Shown one piece after another: positions 6,481-8,172 of a DNA stretch of 8,172 nt. The translations under genes were made by a program, and so were the position numbers. Position 1 is the stretch's first letter; the number at the start of each line of letters is the position of its first letter. The notes below the pieces were generated by a model. That model saw only the letters and a list, made by a program, of their open reading frames with translations, made no database searches and was not told the origin of the DNA. Source of the stretch: Cellvibrionales bacterium UBA4435. Its GTDB lineage: Bacteria > Pseudomonadota > Gammaproteobacteria > Pseudomonadales > Porticoccaceae. The DNA lies in contig DGPR01000015.1 of the NCBI GenBank assembly GCA_002390525.1, positions 1-8,172 of the forward strand, in the 5' to 3' direction.

Positions 6481-6559
6481 AATTAATGGGTAGTGCGTAT
6501 AGAAAAAAATAGTCATAATCTCAACAGACTCGATGTTCTATTTAGGTTGAAAGTAAAGT

Positions 6560-7084
6560 ATGCCAAAAAAAATTCTAGGGCGCTGGCTACCAGCCTATAG
6601 TAAAATAAAAAAAAGCCCTGCTCTTCATTGGATGGGACCCATATTTGCCAGACCAAATTTATTTCATATAAATAGGGCTTCTGTTTCTACCTCATTTTTT
6701 ATAGGAATTTTTGTAGCCTTCCTACCTATACCTGGTCAAACTCTTATTGCGGCGTTTCTTGCTTTACTTTTTAGTTCTAACCTACCTATTGCTGTAGCTC
6801 TAGTCTGGATAAGCAACCCTCTAACAATCGCACCTTTATTTATTTTTACTTATGGGATAGGTGTATTGTTGCTTGGCATGGAATTTATAGACTTCACCCT
6901 TGAATTTTCTTGGAGCTGGATCATAACCCAAGGTAAACTAATATGGTTGCCACTTCTAACTGGCAGTTTTATAACTGGTTTAGTTTGTGGGAGTTTAGGT
7001 TACATACTTATAAACCTATTATGGAAATGGAAAGTACAAAAAAACTGGGTGGCTCGCCAAGGAAAAAGAGAAGACTGCGACTGA
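6560..7084 (+). CDS. DUF2062 family membrane protein, function unknown
   Basis: The 174-aa integral membrane protein matches the DUF2062 family. After a basic N-terminal region (1-40, containing MGPIFARPNLFHINRASVS) come hydrophobic spans at about 43-70, 75-105 and 125-155. Family motifs are FVAFLPIPGQ (51-60) and VWISNPLTIAP (82-92). The tail is charged (KWKVQKNW...RQGKREDCD). No catalytic residues are recognised and the family has no established function that I know of. The ATG at 6560 is the first possible start, because an in-frame TAA lies 6 nt before it; the ribosome binding site is weak. In gammaproteobacteria I recall DUF2062 genes close to lolCDE and comEC, and here the neighbour is also a Lol permease, though placed tail to tail with only 32 nt between the stops. 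Confidence 0.88.
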   Translation: MPKKILGRWLPAYSKIKKSPALHWMGPIFARPNLFHINRASVSTSFFIGIFVAFLPIPGQTLIAAFLALLFSSNLPIAVALVWISNPLTIAPLFIFTYGIGVLLLGMEFIDFTLEFSWSWIITQGKLIWLPLLTGSFITGLVCGSLGYILINLLWKWKVQKNWVARQGKREDCD

Positions 7085-7116
7085 GGTAAAAATTAGCTGG
7101 TATTCACTATCTTTAC

Positions 7117-8172
7117 TTAATAGTATTTTAGTTCGTTTGCTGGGCTAAGTTTAGCTGCCTTCAAAGAAGGATAGATTGTAACTAGCAAATTTAGGATTAT
7201 TGCTACTGAGACTACTAAAAAAACGTCGCTCCATACTAGGCTGGATGGCAAATAGTCAATTGGATAGACGCTTGAATCAAGTAGACTAAATTCAAAAATT
7301 GACTCTATCTTGTTTATAATAAATGGGGCATTTAAAGATCCTAGTATACCTAAAGCTGCACCAAGAACTGAACCTATTGTGCCTATTAAAAAGCCTTGAG
7401 TTAAAAAGATCATAGTGATATCAGAATTTCTGGCCCCCTGAGTCTTTAAAACAGCTATATCAGAGTGCTTATCTACAACTGTCATCATAAGCATTGAAAC
7501 TACATTAAAAACTGCAATCGCAATAACAAAAAATACGAGCAAGATAATCATTTTTCTTGACATCTTAATAGCCTCATAAAGATTTCCATGTGTTTGTATC
7601 CAGTCGGAAAAATAATAATTTTCTGATAAACTGCTTAATAACCTGTATCCTGTTTCTCTTGCATTAAAGATGTTAGCTAGTTTAATCCTAATACTCTGGG
7701 GATGTGACAAACCAATTATATCTGTAACTTTTGAAAGTGAGCCAATAACAAGCTTTTGATCAAGGGATGTTTTTGTAGCGAATACACCACCAACTTCAAA
7801 AGAAACGATCTTTGGTGTAAGTTTTGTATTTTCTAAAGGATTAGATTGAGGCACTATTAACACAACATTATCGCCTGCTTGCAGAGACAATTTATTTGCA
7901 ACACCCTTCGCTAAAAGAAATTTGTTATCATCATTCCTGATTGATTTAATGAGGTCTCCGGCCACAAAATTACCAATAAAGTCATTACTTTTTAGTATAT
8001 CTATGCCTAGCATTTGCACTGGCATCGCATTACCGTTGCTCGTCAGCAACCCGTCTATCTCAGAAAATGGTATTGTAGATACTACATTTTTGTCTTTTTC
8101 TATTAAATCAATCAGTCCCGAAAGATTGTCGATCCCATTAGTTTTGCTTATCTGTATATGTGGTATAGAACC
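7117..8172 (-). CDS. lolC/lolE: LolC/LolE-family lipoprotein-releasing ABC transporter permease (N-terminus beyond window)
   Basis: LolC and LolE are inner-membrane permeases which, with the LolD ATPase, extract outer-membrane lipoproteins and pass them to LolA. The frame is open from the window edge (8172) to TAA at 7119-7117, giving the last 351 residues of a protein usually near 400; the first membrane helix and the start are outside. Visible parts are a MacB-like periplasmic domain (about 1-205) with SDWIQTHGNLYEAI (189-202), then an FtsX-type domain with three helices (about 208-231, 255-282, 314-335) and the cytoplasmic loop DKHSDIAVLKTQGA (234-247) that contacts LolD. The end, YPSLKAAKLSPANELKYY, is typical of the family. 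IDYLPSSLVWSDVF resembles LolE, but LolC and LolE cannot be separated safely from a fragment. Confidence 0.92.
   Translation of the reverse strand, partial: GSIPHIQISKTNGIDNLSGLIDLIEKDKNVVSTIPFSEIDGLLTSNGNAMPVQMLGIDILKSNDFIGNFVAGDLIKSIRNDDNKFLLAKGVANKLSLQAGDNVVLIVPQSNPLENTKLTPKIVSFEVGGVFATKTSLDQKLVIGSLSKVTDIIGLSHPQSIRIKLANIFNARETGYRLLSSLSENYYFSDWIQTHGNLYEAIKMSRKMIILLVFFVIAIAVFNVVSMLMMTVVDKHSDIAVLKTQGARNSDITMIFLTQGFLIGTIGSVLGAALGILGSLNAPFIINKIESIFEFSLLDSSVYPIDYLPSSLVWSDVFLVVSVAIILNLLVTIYPSLKAAKLSPANELKYY

Larger units (their letters stand above)
6300..6559. promoter_or_regulatory. 260-bp divergent spacer between ccmA and the DUF2062 gene
   Basis: This is the longest non-coding stretch, very AT-rich, and should hold the promoters of both flanking genes. 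For ccmA, a perfect TATAAT reads on the minus strand at 6332-6327, placing a transcript start about 20 nt before the ATG, but no good -35 box is found at normal spacing. For the DUF2062 gene, CATAAT at 6514-6519 on the plus strand is a possible -10, also without a recognisable -35. Nested dyads occupy 6426-6480. I see no small reading frame, tRNA or riboswitch-like structure in it. Confidence 0.5.

Noticed and set aside
7086..7116. GTAAA/TTTAC complementarity considered as a bidirectional terminator between the convergent genes
   Set aside because: Only five pairs with a 21-nt loop and no T runs.

Overview
The window holds a near-complete System I cytochrome c maturation (ccm) locus on the minus strand, plus the start of a lipoprotein-export locus. 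The sequence is AT-rich (by eye about one third G+C) with many A/T homopolymers and short intergenic gaps. The ccmABCDEFGH order, the E. coli-like motif spacing of the Ccm proteins, and a DUF2062 gene beside a LolC/E permease suggest a gammaproteobacterium with a small AT-rich genome, possibly marine. That placement is inference; no rRNA or other marker gene is present.

Layout, read in the direction of ccm transcription (high to low coordinates): ccmA (6299-5652), ccmB (5659-4985), ccmC (4970-4194), ccmD (4150-3983, only 55 codons), ccmE (3884-3456), ccmF (3377-1446), ccmG (1351-815), a carboxymuconolactone decarboxylase-like gene (741-373), and the 5' part of ccmH (320 to the window edge at 1). 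On the right, a DUF2062 membrane protein (6560-7084) is transcribed divergently from ccmA across a 260-bp spacer. It runs tail to tail into a LolC/LolE-family permease (8172-7117), whose N-terminus lies beyond the window.

The ccm genes form one pathway. CcmA (ATPase) and CcmB drive release of holo-CcmE; CcmC with CcmD loads heme onto the CcmE histidine. CcmF transfers heme to apocytochrome c, while CcmG and CcmH keep the CXXCH cysteines reduced and present the apoprotein. All key residues I could check are present, so the pathway looks functional as far as it is visible. ccmI, if separate, would lie beyond position 1.

The clearest oddity is the PcaC-like gene inserted between ccmG and ccmH with its own good ribosome binding site. 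Lesser points are an imperfect tandem repeat that encodes the CcmD tail, short AT-rich dyads and repeats in the ccmA upstream spacer and the ccmE-ccmF gap, and several non-ATG or ambiguous starts. I found no RNA gene, CRISPR array, insertion sequence or convincing terminator. The longest non-coding stretch is the 260-bp spacer, and I see no convincing case for a wholly undescribed system.
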